Source: Neobacillus niacini (lineage in GTDB: Bacteria > Bacillota > Bacilli > Bacillales > Cytobacillaceae). From it: a DNA stretch of 64,000 nucleotides. Under the pieces are notes generated by a model. That model was given only the letters and a program-made list of their open reading frames with translations. It was not told the DNA's origin and searched no databases. The translations under genes and the position numbers were made by a program. Shown one piece after another: positions 6,767-15,589 of the stretch. The stretch lies in contig NZ_BAWM01000011.1 in NCBI RefSeq assembly GCF_000759675.1, forward strand, positions 1 to 64,000, read 5' to 3'. Positions within the stretch are counted from its first letter, which is position 1; every line of letters begins with the position of its first letter.

Positions 6767-7717
6767 ATGAATGCTACTAATACCCAAGAAGTAACAAATA
6801 ACGTCCAGTATATGAAACCAGTTGGTAAAGGAAGTTTATGGCGTAAAGTCTATAAAAATCGAGCTCTCTATCTTTTTATATCACCTTTCTACATCTTATT
6901 TTTAATCTTTGGGTTGTTCCCGATTTTCTTTTCGTTGTATTTGTCTTTCCATAAATGGTCTGGACTAGGAAAGATGGAGTTTGTTGGTCTTAAGCAGTTT
7001 ACATATTTATTAACAGATACAACCTTTTGGCAGTCTGTAGGAAATACATTTGCCATATGGTTCCTATCAACAATCCCAATGCTGTTCGGAGCATTAGTTA
7101 TTGCCTTTCTACTTAATACACCATTGTTGAAATTCAAAGGATTTTATCGTACAGCATTTTTTGTGACGAATGTTACATCAATTGTAGCAGTTACGATTAT
7201 TTTTAAATCGATCTTTGGAAACCACTTTGGACTTCTAAACTATGTATTTACGATGATTGGCTTAAATCCAGTTGAATGGTTAAACTCAGGCATATTAATT
7301 AAAGTTGTTATTGCATCTATGGTGATTTGGCGATGGACAGGCTATAACGCAATTATTTATTTAGCTGGATTACAAAGCATCCCAAACACTTTATATGAGG
7401 CAGCGAAAATAGATGGTGCTAATCTTGTTCAAATGTTTTTTCATATTACAATTCCACTCTTAAGACCTATTATTCTATTTACAGTTTTAATGACTACGAT
7501 TGGTTCGATGCAGCTATTTACCGAACCACAGGTTTTACTCGGAAATTCTGGTGGTGTAGGTGGTGCAGGTGTAACAATTACGATGTATATGTATAAACAG
7601 GCATTTGTTGACAATCAATATGGATATGCATCGGCTGTATCTTGGGTACTATTTGGCATAATTGCTCTGTTTTCATTACTTAATTGGAAAATCGTTCAAA
7701 AAACTGGAGCAAAGTAA
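6767..7717 (+). CDS. ABC sugar transporter permease (MalF/UgpA type)
   Basis: The 316-aa membrane protein is preceded by GAGGAGG. It has six predicted transmembrane helices, beginning LYLFISPFYILFLIFGLFPI. The EAA loop reads YEAAKIDGANLVQMFFHITIPLLRP and is the contact point for the ATPase. It forms the channel with the next gene, which starts 20 bp later. Confidence 0.9.
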   Translation: MNATNTQEVTNNVQYMKPVGKGSLWRKVYKNRALYLFISPFYILFLIFGLFPIFFSLYLSFHKWSGLGKMEFVGLKQFTYLLTDTTFWQSVGNTFAIWFLSTIPMLFGALVIAFLLNTPLLKFKGFYRTAFFVTNVTSIVAVTIIFKSIFGNHFGLLNYVFTMIGLNPVEWLNSGILIKVVIASMVIWRWTGYNAIIYLAGLQSIPNTLYEAAKIDGANLVQMFFHITIPLLRPIILFTVLMTTIGSMQLFTEPQVLLGNSGGVGGAGVTITMYMYKQAFVDNQYGYASAVSWVLFGIIALFSLLNWKIVQKTGAK

Positions 7718-7737
7718 AGTTAGAGAGGTGATTATGA

Positions 7738-8571
7738 ATGAATGGAAAGTTTTCAAGACTCAAAAATATAGCATTACACTTCCTATTATTGATAGGAGTA
7801 TTTATTTCAATTTTTCCATTTTATTGGTTAATAGTTATGTCTACGAATAAGACAAGCGACATATTAAAGTTCCCACCTAAGTTAATCTTTGGGAATGAGT
7901 TTTTTACGAATATCAATAATGTTCTGCAAAATGTAGATTTTTTTAAATCCTTTTTAAACACATTATTTGTATCTACTACATCAGCTGTCGCCATTTTATT
8001 CTTTTGTTCACTCGCAGGGTTTACATTTGCAAAGTTTCAGTTTCCAGGGAAAAAGATTCTCTTTACCTTACTATTGATTACGATGATGATTCCATCACAA
8101 CTTTCGTTTGTTCCATCATACATTATGATTTCAAAGATGGGTTGGGTAAACACGTTTCCAGCTCTCATAATCCCTGGCTTAGCAAATGCATTTGGAATAT
8201 TTTGGATGAAACAATATTCTGAAGAAGCGATTCACGATAGCCTGCTAGATGCCGGCAGATTAGATGGGTGTAATCATTTTAGACTTTATTGGAACATAGG
8301 CTTACCGATTTTAAGACCTGCTTTTGCTTTCTTAGGAATATTCTCGTTTATAAGTGTATGGAATGATTATTTATGGCCGTTAGTTGTTTTAAATGATCCA
8401 GCTAAATACACATTACAAGTAACATTATCTCAACTAAATGGAATTTACAACACAGACTACGGATTAGTAATGGCGGGTACGTTATTAGCTACTCTTCCAT
8501 TAATAATAATATTTATGTTTGTCAGTCGCCAGTTTATTTCAGGGATTGCAGCAGGTGCGATAAAAGATTAG
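7738..8571 (+). CDS. ABC sugar transporter permease (MalG/UgpE type)
   Basis: The 277-aa protein starts at ATG 7738, after GAGAGGTGAT. It is the smaller permease, with six transmembrane helices and the EAA-like loop DAGRLDGCNHFRLYWNIGLPILRP. NDYLWPLVVLNDPAKYTLQV near residue 205 is typical of MalG-like partners. It completes the importer with the 6767-7717 gene. Confidence 0.9.
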   Translation: MNGKFSRLKNIALHFLLLIGVFISIFPFYWLIVMSTNKTSDILKFPPKLIFGNEFFTNINNVLQNVDFFKSFLNTLFVSTTSAVAILFFCSLAGFTFAKFQFPGKKILFTLLLITMMIPSQLSFVPSYIMISKMGWVNTFPALIIPGLANAFGIFWMKQYSEEAIHDSLLDAGRLDGCNHFRLYWNIGLPILRPAFAFLGIFSFISVWNDYLWPLVVLNDPAKYTLQVTLSQLNGIYNTDYGLVMAGTLLATLPLIIIFMFVSRQFISGIAAGAIKD

Positions 8572-8663
8572 GGGTTACTCTTTTGCTTCACTAGGAAGGA
8601 GGAAGCACAGAATTCGAAGAAAATGGTTTGATGGATTTTATCATTAATTAGGAGGAGATTCTT

Positions 8664-9647
8664 TTGACTTTAAAAGTCGGTTTTATCGGTACTGGTGGTA
8701 TAGCAAAGGCGCATTTAAATAATTTAGCGAAAATTCAGGAAGCAGATGTAACAGCATTTTTTGATATTAATTTCGAGAAAGCCCAAAAGGAGGCTCAAGC
8801 ATGGACGAGTGCAAAAGCTTACACCGATGTAAATGAAATGTTAGATGATCGTCAGCTTGATGCAGTTTACATATGTGTCCCGCCAATGGCACATGGAGAA
8901 GCGGAGAACGCAGTGATTGAAAGAGGGATCCCATTTCTTGTTGAAAAGCCACTTGGAATTGACAATCGACCGACAGAAATTCTTAAAAAGATCGAACAAA
9001 AAAAGATTATTACCTCTGTAGGTTTTCATTGGCGATATCAGGAAGCAACAAGAAGGGCACTTGATTTACTAAATGAACGAAAACTAGGAATGTCGTTAGG
9101 ATATTGGATGGGTGGTATGCCTATGGTACCATGGTGGAGAGTTCTAACTGAATCAGGTGGTCAGTTCGTTGAACAAACCACTCATATTGTTGATTTATTG
9201 CGATATCTTAGTGGTGAGGTCGTTGAAGTTTTTGCTGCATACAGTCAGCGAGTTATGCATGAAAAGGTAGAAGGTACAACAGTTGCTGATGTTGGGACTG
9301 TAACAATGAAATTAGAAAATGGCAGTATTGCCACGATCTCTAATACGTGTATATCTCCGGTAGGGCATAAAGTTGGTCTAGATTTATATACAGATCAGGG
9401 AATACTCGAAATCAGCAGTGCAGGTCTGAAAGATATCAAAGCTGATACTGTAACAGAGTATAAAGAAACAGTTAGTCCATATTTTGTAGAAGATGAAGTC
9501 TTCATTAACGCAGTTCTTACAGGAGATTCTTCAAAGATTTTATCTGATTATCGAGATGCGCTGATTACTCATAATGTAACGTTAGCAGCAAATAAGTCTG
9601 CGGAAATTGGAAAACCAATTAATTTGAAGGAGTTGTCACATACATGA
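8664..9647 (+). CDS. Gfo/Idh/MocA-family NAD(P)-dependent oxidoreductase
   Basis: The start is TTG 8664, behind a strong GGAGGAG. The 327-aa product begins with a Rossmann fold (KVGFIGTGGIAKAHL). It carries the family EKPLG motif with the catalytic lysine at about residue 94, followed by the C-terminal alpha/beta substrate domain with ESGGQFVEQTTHIVDLLRYL. Members oxidise or reduce a hydroxyl of sugars or cyclitols. The stop overlaps the next start by 4 bp, so the two are translationally coupled. Together with the second oxidoreductase and two isomerases it suggests a pathway through keto-sugar or inositol-like intermediates. Confidence 0.88.
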   Translation: MTLKVGFIGTGGIAKAHLNNLAKIQEADVTAFFDINFEKAQKEAQAWTSAKAYTDVNEMLDDRQLDAVYICVPPMAHGEAENAVIERGIPFLVEKPLGIDNRPTEILKKIEQKKIITSVGFHWRYQEATRRALDLLNERKLGMSLGYWMGGMPMVPWWRVLTESGGQFVEQTTHIVDLLRYLSGEVVEVFAAYSQRVMHEKVEGTTVADVGTVTMKLENGSIATISNTCISPVGHKVGLDLYTDQGILEISSAGLKDIKADTVTEYKETVSPYFVEDEVFINAVLTGDSSKILSDYRDALITHNVTLAANKSAEIGKPINLKELSHT

Positions 9648-10420
9648 AATACTCTCTTTGCATAGGAGCTTACAAAGGAAAAGATGTTATTTATCATCTT
9701 GAAAAAATAAAAGAACATGGATTTAACGGTCTAGAGTATTATGGCTGGTGGGATTTAAATATTAAAGAGGTTGCTAAGGAACAAGAACGAATTGGGGTAG
9801 GAATTATTGCTACTTGCACAAAATTCTTTAATTTAGTAGATGAAACGAGACGCGCAGAATATATAGATGGCCTGAAGCAAACAATCCAGGCTTGTAATAT
9901 ACTAGGAACAAAGTCGATTATTACTCAAACAGGAAATGTAATCGATGGTATTCCTCGTAAAACACAACAACAAGCGATGGTTGAAACCTTAAAGCAGTGC
10001 GCACCTCTTTGTGAAAAAGCTGGAATTATCTTAGAAGTTGAACCACTAAATGGTTTAGTTGACCATAAAGGACACTTTCTTCAATATTCGGATGAGGCAG
10101 TTTCCGTCATAGATCAAGTAAATAGTCCAAATGTAAAGCTGGTATTTGACGTTTATCATCAACAAATCTCAGAAGGCAATGTCATCCGAAATGCAAAAAA
10201 CTATATTGATAGAATTAGTCATTATCATATCGCTGATAATCCTGGTAGAAATCAGCCAGGTACAGGTGAGTTGAACTATATCAACATCTTAAATGCCATA
10301 AAAGAAACAGGTTTTGATGGATATGTAGGTCTAGAATGTGGGTATACAATTGATACAGACGAAGCATTAGTGGAGTTTAAACAAACTATTTTAAGAAATG
10401 TGGAGACATTGACAGTATAG
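9644..10420 (+). CDS. Sugar isomerase/epimerase, hydroxypyruvate-isomerase-like TIM barrel
   Basis: The 258-aa AP-endonuclease-2-type TIM barrel starts inside the ATGA overlap with the upstream oxidoreductase. Metal-binding segments are visible in order: LEVEPLN, LVFDVYHQQISEGN, HYHIADNPGRNQPGTGELNY and GLECGY. The DVYHQQ...NPGRNQPGTGE pattern is typical of the Hyi/OtnI branch, which isomerises 2-keto acids or ketoses with a divalent metal. It presumably acts on the product of the neighbouring oxidoreductase. Confidence 0.85.
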   Translation: MKYSLCIGAYKGKDVIYHLEKIKEHGFNGLEYYGWWDLNIKEVAKEQERIGVGIIATCTKFFNLVDETRRAEYIDGLKQTIQACNILGTKSIITQTGNVIDGIPRKTQQQAMVETLKQCAPLCEKAGIILEVEPLNGLVDHKGHFLQYSDEAVSVIDQVNSPNVKLVFDVYHQQISEGNVIRNAKNYIDRISHYHIADNPGRNQPGTGELNYINILNAIKETGFDGYVGLECGYTIDTDEALVEFKQTILRNVETLTV

Positions 10421-10526
10421 ATGTTTCGATTGACAGCTAAAAACCTATACACATAAATTGTTTTTTACAACCAAGCCTTACCATATGCGAAAAAAAATTC
10501 TAATTTGAATAAGGAGTTATTCACTT

Positions 10527-11546
10527 ATGATAAATGTCGCCTTGTTAAGTAAATGGCATGTACATGCGGATGATTATGCTCATCAAGCGAAGCAAAATGA
10601 AAACATAACGATTAAAGTAGTTTGGGATGAAATTGCTGAACGCGGAAATGAGTGGGCCCAAAAGCTTAGAGTCCCTTTTGAAAAAGATTTAGTAAAGGTG
10701 TTAGAAGATCCCGAAATAGATGCTGTAATTATAGATGCACCTACAAATCTTCATAAGGAAATTATTATACTTGCTGCAAAACATAAAAAACATATTTTCA
10801 CAGAAAAAGTGTTAGCGATTACGTATGGGGATTGTGAAAATATTTTTTCTGTTATAAAGGAAAACGGAGTTAAGTTAATGGTCTCTTTACCTCGTTTAAC
10901 GGAAAATTATTATTTGTATGCTCAAGATGTACTTGATAAAGGATTGCTTGGAAAACTTACTTCTATTCGTTGTCGATTGTCACATAATGGTGCTGTTCCT
11001 TATGAAGGACATCCAAATGGATGGCTGCCAAAACACTTTTTTAATAAAGAGGTGTGTGGCGGCGGTGCCTTAATTGACCTTGGAGCACACCCGATTTATT
11101 TAACAAATCGTTTAGCAGGATCTGCAAAGGCTGTGACTGCAAGATTACAAAAAACGTTAGGATATGACGTAGATGATAATGCAGTTGTCATTGTTGAATA
11201 TGAATCAGGTGTACTTGGGACACTTGAAACTGGTTTTCTATCAAATGGCTCTCCTTTCCAACTTGAATTATATGGAACAGAAGGGACTTTGCTAATTGAG
11301 GATCAAAATATTCGTTTGAAAAGTAAAAAATTAGGGGAAGGTTGGAAAGTTCCTGAGCAATTACCTGAACCACTGGCAATGCCACTTAATCAATGGGTAT
11401 CTGACATTCTTGAAAATACTAAACCAACTCTTGATGAAAATGATTTTCTTACCTTAACATTAATAAATCAAGCTGCTAGTTTATCAAATGAACAAGGTCG
11501 AAGAATTGAAATAGCTCAATTAACCACAGCTAGTGTAGAAGTTTAA
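10527..11546 (+). CDS. Second Gfo/Idh/MocA-family oxidoreductase
   Basis: The 339-aa protein follows AAGGAG with correct spacing. Its N-terminus (MINVALLSKWHVHADDYA) lacks the usual GxGxxG glycine run. The catalytic-loop equivalent is F-TEK-VLAIT rather than EKP. The C-terminal domain is typical: GGGALIDLGAHPIYLTNRLAG and LYGTEGTLLIED. It belongs to the divergent branch of the family, so its cofactor use is less certain. It may process a different step of the same sugar pathway, since it is followed by an IolE-like isomerase. Confidence 0.82.
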   Translation: MINVALLSKWHVHADDYAHQAKQNENITIKVVWDEIAERGNEWAQKLRVPFEKDLVKVLEDPEIDAVIIDAPTNLHKEIIILAAKHKKHIFTEKVLAITYGDCENIFSVIKENGVKLMVSLPRLTENYYLYAQDVLDKGLLGKLTSIRCRLSHNGAVPYEGHPNGWLPKHFFNKEVCGGGALIDLGAHPIYLTNRLAGSAKAVTARLQKTLGYDVDDNAVVIVEYESGVLGTLETGFLSNGSPFQLELYGTEGTLLIEDQNIRLKSKKLGEGWKVPEQLPEPLAMPLNQWVSDILENTKPTLDENDFLTLTLINQAASLSNEQGRRIEIAQLTTASVEV

Positions 11547-11626
11547 TTCGAACCCAACCCCATAAAATAAGAGCGGTGATGTTAAACAGAGCCGATCGTA
11601 ATCAATGAAATTTTGGAGGTATGCTA

Positions 11627-12397
11627 ATGAGTATTATTGGCTTGCAATTGTTTTCGGTATGGCAAGATGCTGAAAAAGACTTTTTGGGAACGGTCCAAAA
11701 AGTTGCTGACCTTGGATATGGTGCAATTCAATTTGCAGGTTTTTTTCAAACGCCTGCTCAAGAAGTGAAACGGGTAATGGACTCAAATGGTATGAAAACT
11801 GCTGGGGCACATGTTGGAATCAATCAACTCTTGGGTGATGAATTATTAAAAACGTTTGACTATCATCACACACTTGAAAACAATTTACTCATATGTCCGG
11901 GTCTCCCAAAAGAAATGAGATTGTCAGAAGATGATTATAAGAAGGCAGCTGAAACATTGAATCATATTGGTGAAACGTGCAAAAGCTCTGGCTTTCTATT
12001 TGGTTATCACAACCATGATTTTGAGTTTGACAGAATAGGAGACAAGACAGTATTTGATCTACTTTTTGAAAATACTAATCCAGAACATGTAAAAGTTGAA
12101 CTAGATTGTTATTGGGCAGCCTTTGCTAACCAGGATCCTTTTGTCATCATTGAAAAATATAAAGACCGAGTTGTGTCCTTGCATATGAAAGATTTGAAAA
12201 TTGTAAACGGTAAAAAAATGGGAACAGAAATTGGTAATGGTCAAATAGATTTTGAAGCACTGATTAAATTAGGAAATGAATTTAATATTGAGTGGTTTAC
12301 TGTTGAGCAAGAAGAGTTTGAGCGTGATCCTTATGAAAGTCTTGCTAATAATGTAAATATCCTAAATAACTTTATAAATAAGAGGACTGTAAAGTGA
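11627..12397 (+). CDS. Sugar isomerase/epimerase, IolE/YcjR-like TIM barrel
   Basis: ATG 11627 has GGAGG at 7-8 nt; ATG 11621 is too close. The 256-aa xylose-isomerase-like TIM barrel shows FGYHNHDFEF, VKVELDCYWAAFANQDP, VSLHMKDLKI and WFTVEQEEFE, the four metal-ligand strands. This branch includes inosose dehydratase-like and 3-keto-sugar-processing enzymes. It is the last intact gene of the operon; a broken glycosidase follows. Confidence 0.85.
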   Translation: MSIIGLQLFSVWQDAEKDFLGTVQKVADLGYGAIQFAGFFQTPAQEVKRVMDSNGMKTAGAHVGINQLLGDELLKTFDYHHTLENNLLICPGLPKEMRLSEDDYKKAAETLNHIGETCKSSGFLFGYHNHDFEFDRIGDKTVFDLLFENTNPEHVKVELDCYWAAFANQDPFVIIEKYKDRVVSLHMKDLKIVNGKKMGTEIGNGQIDFEALIKLGNEFNIEWFTVEQEEFERDPYESLANNVNILNNFINKRTVK

Positions 12398-12591
12398 CAT
12401 CTATTCCAAGGAATATCCAAGACCAAACTTTACTCGAAAAACATGGACGAACCTAAACGATCAATGGAGTTTTGCCTTTGATGACGATGTTAGATGAGTA
12501 AAAGAAAAATGATATAAACATAATCAATTTTCAAACGAAATTACTGTTCCATTAACATGGGAAGAATCAAGCTACGAATTTTTAGGCACGG
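12396..12591 (+). pseudogene. GH2 glycosidase, N-terminal remnant
   Basis: One frame reads KEYPRPNFTRKTWTNLNDQW, then SFAFDDD, a stop, VKEK, a stop, then YKHNQFSNEITVPLTWEESS. This is the sugar-binding N-terminal domain of GH2 beta-galactosidase/glucuronidase-type enzymes. Two in-frame stops interrupt it and the catalytic barrel is absent. The operon therefore once ended with an intracellular glycosidase, hinting that its substrate is or was a beta-glycoside. Confidence 0.7.
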
Positions 12592-12760
12592 TCTTGGTTC
12601 TGCCAGCTGCGAACCCGATGTGCTTAAGCAATATAAGCTGAAAAATGAAAATTTCCATTTTCAAATTCGTTTAAAGGCGTATTCTAAAGATCAAATTTCT
12701 CCAATGGAGATTAGTAAAGTTGAAATCGAAGAGGAGAGAATGAGTCTAGTATATGAATAA
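12592..12760 (+). pseudogene. Unassigned gene fragment
   Basis: The frame ending in TAA at about 12758 gives NENFHFQIRLKAYSKDQ, then ISPMEISKVEIEEERMSL. It reads like genuine protein but has no start or ribosome site and follows directly on the GH2 remnant. It may be the 3' end of another deleted gene. Confidence 0.3.
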
Positions 12761-12824
12761 TTCTCCAGAAATATAAAGGTTATTACTATAAGGGGTACCT
12801 CCACATGCCCATCAATCTTGGCAA

Positions 12825-13106
12825 ATGATTACGCCAAGATCTTTAACCTTTATTTTCTGTGAGTTTGATAAATCAAGCAAGAAAAAAGTTAAAGGATACT
12901 TAATCCCTACTAACAAAAGAGTTCTATTTTTAAGAAAGAATCTTAATTTTATAGATAAATTCCGTTACCAAACTATCATTAATGTTAATTGGTTTAAAGA
13001 CGGTTTATTAGAAAGAGGTCTTCGGATCCAGTACGGCAAAAGAAAATTAGAATTTGATGAGATGTTCAATCAAGAACAAATGAAAAAGGTGGTAACATTA
13101 TTTTAA
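12825..13106 (+). CDS. Small PH-domain-like hypothetical protein, possibly N-truncated
   Basis: The 93-aa product contains KGYLIPTNKRVLFLRKN, FRYQTIINVNWFKDGLL and RIQYGKRKLEFDEMFNQEQM. This strand pattern resembles bacterial PH (bPH) domains. No convincing ribosome site precedes ATG 12825, and the N-terminus is shorter than usual, so the gene may be a truncated survivor of the same deletion that broke its neighbours. A good terminator follows. Confidence 0.45.
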   Translation: MITPRSLTFIFCEFDKSSKKKVKGYLIPTNKRVLFLRKNLNFIDKFRYQTIINVNWFKDGLLERGLRIQYGKRKLEFDEMFNQEQMKKVVTLF

Positions 13107-13137
13107 ACAAATCAACAATAAAAGCTACCTAATAGTA

Positions 13138-13168
13138 ATAGCTAGGCTCTGAGCCTAGCTATTTTTTA
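13138..13168 (+). terminator. Rho-independent terminator
   Basis: A perfect 11-bp stem (ATAGCTAGGCT/AGCCTAGCTAT, loop CTG) followed by a T-run. Confidence 0.9.
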
Positions 13169-13705
13169 TTGTTTTGGTAAGGAAAGTTTTGAATTATCAA
13201 TAAAAATGGTAGTTCAGTTATATTTGCGTAATAGAGCTGTCATTAATGATGATTTTTTATTTTGCAACCAAGCAGGTGAATATAGATGAATTAAAGTAGA
13301 TGTTAAATATTGTGAATAGTAAACAATGTAATAAGGGAGTTGAAATAGGTGAGTAAATCAAGAAGAGAGCTTTGATATTGATGTGTTATCTCCTGATGGG
13401 AAATGGCATGTGTTTTTACTATAATAAAACCGTAAAAGATGAACTAAGACTGGAACAGTGATTTACCGTAAACTGTGTAGGACATCGATTCGACGCTGAT
13501 TGTGCGAATTATTACGGAACTTCATAACAATATATAAAATTTAACTAAGTAGAAAAAGAACAACCTTTTTGCCACCTGCTTATATTATACAATATAAACC
13601 CTGTGGGGTATTTTTGTATTGTTGTGAATTTATGAACCTTTTAAGAAAAACAATACTAAAGGCTCGGTATAATCTCGCAATCAAGTAAAAACTAGTTTAG
13701 AGGGA
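13169..13705. other. Gene-poor intergenic stretch with short coding relics
   Basis: No intact gene is seen. A short plus-strand frame near 13355-13430 reads QEESFDIDVLSPDGKWHV before stops and may be a gene relic. Nothing regulatory stands out. Confidence 0.35.
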
Positions 13706-14620
13706 CTATAGGAAGTTCAATATACTGTTTTCTTTACTAGACTTACAGGTGAAGCAGTGTTGTTCATCTTCACAGGAGTTGAAAGTACCCCCACAATTCT
13801 TACATATTTTTTTAACAATAGGGTAACTGTAGATTTTAGTCTTGCCTATCTCTGAATCAATTTTTATAGAGTTATGCCTGCACACATTAGAGCAGAGAGT
13901 ACATCCTACACATTTTCCATTATCGATTGTAAGATGGTCTCCATCAATTAGGAATACTCCAGCAGGACATAAGCGAAAACAGGTCTCGCATAAAGTGCAA
14001 GACTCTTTATCTAAAAGAATAGAGTAAAAGGACCAGCCTTCAAACATCTTTGCCCGGTTAAAATTACTTTGATTGAAGCGCCATTTTATTGGGGTGGCAG
14101 ATGAAAGAACTATTTTTTTACTATCAGATGAAAGCTTATTAAAGAAGTCTCTCCTTGACAGTTTTTTTTCAGTGGAGTGCGCATTTTCAACAAATTCACC
14201 TATAATAATTGGTTCCATTTCCATTTGATTTAGTATTTCATTTGTACCCGCTATAATCTGTTCAAGGTTCTCCTCTAATGTAGTTTTTGAAATTTTTCGG
14301 ACTCCATTTTTATATAAATATAGCAATTCATTTTCTGTTGGCAGTGCCCCCTCATCGAGATATAAAATATCTTCTAAAACCTTCCTAGTAGGAGATTGAC
14401 CTTCAATTGCTTGAACTGGACAATTAGTTAGACAGCTGCTGCAGCCGTTACAGAGTTGAGAGTTAATTTCTAAACCATTCTTTACATAGGTAATTGCTTG
14501 TGTCTTACAAGTATCAAAACACACTGTACAGGTGCTATAGGGACTAATTTTTCTTAGGCATTGGTTGGTAGCATTCAATTCGTAGCTAAGACTTTCAAGC
14601 CAATTGGCTAAAAGCGACAT
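13706..14620 (-). CDS. Multi-cluster 4Fe-4S ferredoxin-type protein, divergent from the molybdoenzyme operon
   Basis: The 304-aa product has two ferredoxin modules. The N-terminal one (about 30-75) carries CTVCFDTCKTQAI and CNGCSSCLTNCPVQAI. The C-terminal one (about 205-260) carries CTLCETCFRLCP and CVGCTLCSNVCRH. A zinc-ribbon-like tail follows (CKNCGG...CFTC). No signal peptide is visible, so it should be cytoplasmic. Its position, divergent from a TorD/PsrABC-like operon with about 300 bp between, suggests a role in electron delivery or in maturation of that enzyme. No NapF/NapG-specific motif was recognised. Confidence 0.8.
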   Translation of the reverse strand: MSLLANWLESLSYELNATNQCLRKISPYSTCTVCFDTCKTQAITYVKNGLEINSQLCNGCSSCLTNCPVQAIEGQSPTRKVLEDILYLDEGALPTENELLYLYKNGVRKISKTTLEENLEQIIAGTNEILNQMEMEPIIIGEFVENAHSTEKKLSRRDFFNKLSSDSKKIVLSSATPIKWRFNQSNFNRAKMFEGWSFYSILLDKESCTLCETCFRLCPAGVFLIDGDHLTIDNGKCVGCTLCSNVCRHNSIKIDSEIGKTKIYSYPIVKKICKNCGGTFNSCEDEQHCFTCKSSKENSILNFL

Positions 14621-14936
14621 CTTTTGTCACCCTCTTATCGTAATCTTCCTTTATTTTACCTCTATCGATCTGAAATACATTCAAGTTCTCTAAATTACCA
14701 AAGAAATATAACAAATTGTTCATATATAAAAGTTGTCAAACCTCTTTTTAACAGGCTCTTTAGCTGCTTTATTACTGTAAATGCACACAAATTATTTTAT
14801 TAGTTAGTAAACATAGGGGAAATCCCTCATCACTTTTAAGCTTAAAATTCACTGTTTGTTTATTGTTTCACAATGTTTCTTTCCCTATAGTTATGATGTA
14901 GTAATTATTCTTATGATGAATAAGAGGGGTGGAACA
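14621..14936. promoter_or_regulatory. Divergent promoter region of the molybdoenzyme operon
   Basis: About 315 bp of AT-rich DNA separates the ferredoxin gene from torD. It must hold both promoters. I saw no clear FNR-type TGTGA-N6-TCACA palindrome. The linked NarL-type regulator is the likeliest controller. Confidence 0.4.
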
Positions 14937-15551
14937 TTGAATACAAACATAGATCAAGGGCAAGCAGTTTCCCAGCTTTTATATATCATGGCGGACCTTT
15001 ACAAATATCCTGACATTGAGATCTGGGAGGATATTAGTAGTTACAGACTATTTAATGAACTAAAAGTATGTGAATCCATAATAACTGAAGCTGATAGTCT
15101 AATAGAAATTACGGAATTACCGAAAGATTTACAGTATTTGCAAGAAATCTATTTAGAGAGTCTAGGGGGAAAGGTTCTCCCGGTTGAATCGATTTATAAA
15201 GAATGGACGGCTGATCGAATCTGTCATCTCCCATTTGCGAGGAGCAAGGGATATTTGTTTGGTGACTCTGCACTGCATATCCATTATATATTAGAGAAAT
15301 TTGATATTGAAATACCTGAGGAATATAGGAATATGCCGGATCATATAAGTATCCTTCTTGAACTATTAGGATACTTTATCTCACATGGTAATAAGGAATT
15401 AGCATTTCAGTTTTTGGCTGATCACTTTGATTGGCTTGGTGATTTTGAAGATAGATTAAGAGAACAGTCAGGAAATCAGTTTTATCTACAGGTTACCAGG
15501 TATCTTGAGTATATCCTAGATACTCTGAAGAGATTACCGGCAAATAAATAG
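14937..15551 (+). CDS. TorD/DmsD-family molybdoenzyme chaperone
   Basis: The likely start is TTG 14937 (LNTNIDQGQAV...), just after GAGGGGTGG; in-frame ATGs at 14913 and 14916 are possible. The all-helical product of about 204 aa has YMADLYKYPD-like opening sequence, LPVESIYKEW and the C-terminal LADHFDWLGDFEDRL typical of TorD-like chaperones. These bind the Tat signal of a molybdoenzyme and assist cofactor insertion. It sits directly upstream of a Tat-dependent molybdopterin enzyme, which is its probable client. Confidence 0.85.
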   Translation: MNTNIDQGQAVSQLLYIMADLYKYPDIEIWEDISSYRLFNELKVCESIITEADSLIEITELPKDLQYLQEIYLESLGGKVLPVESIYKEWTADRICHLPFARSKGYLFGDSALHIHYILEKFDIEIPEEYRNMPDHISILLELLGYFISHGNKELAFQFLADHFDWLGDFEDRLREQSGNQFYLQVTRYLEYILDTLKRLPANK

Positions 15552-15589
15552 TTTCTAAATATGAAATATACAAAGGAGGGCAAGGCGGA

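Noticed and set aside
12557..12760. Independent 67-aa gene from ATG 12557
   Set aside because: Its first part overlaps the GH2 remnant in another frame and no ribosome site precedes it; only the last 40 or so residues look like coding sequence, kept as a fragment.
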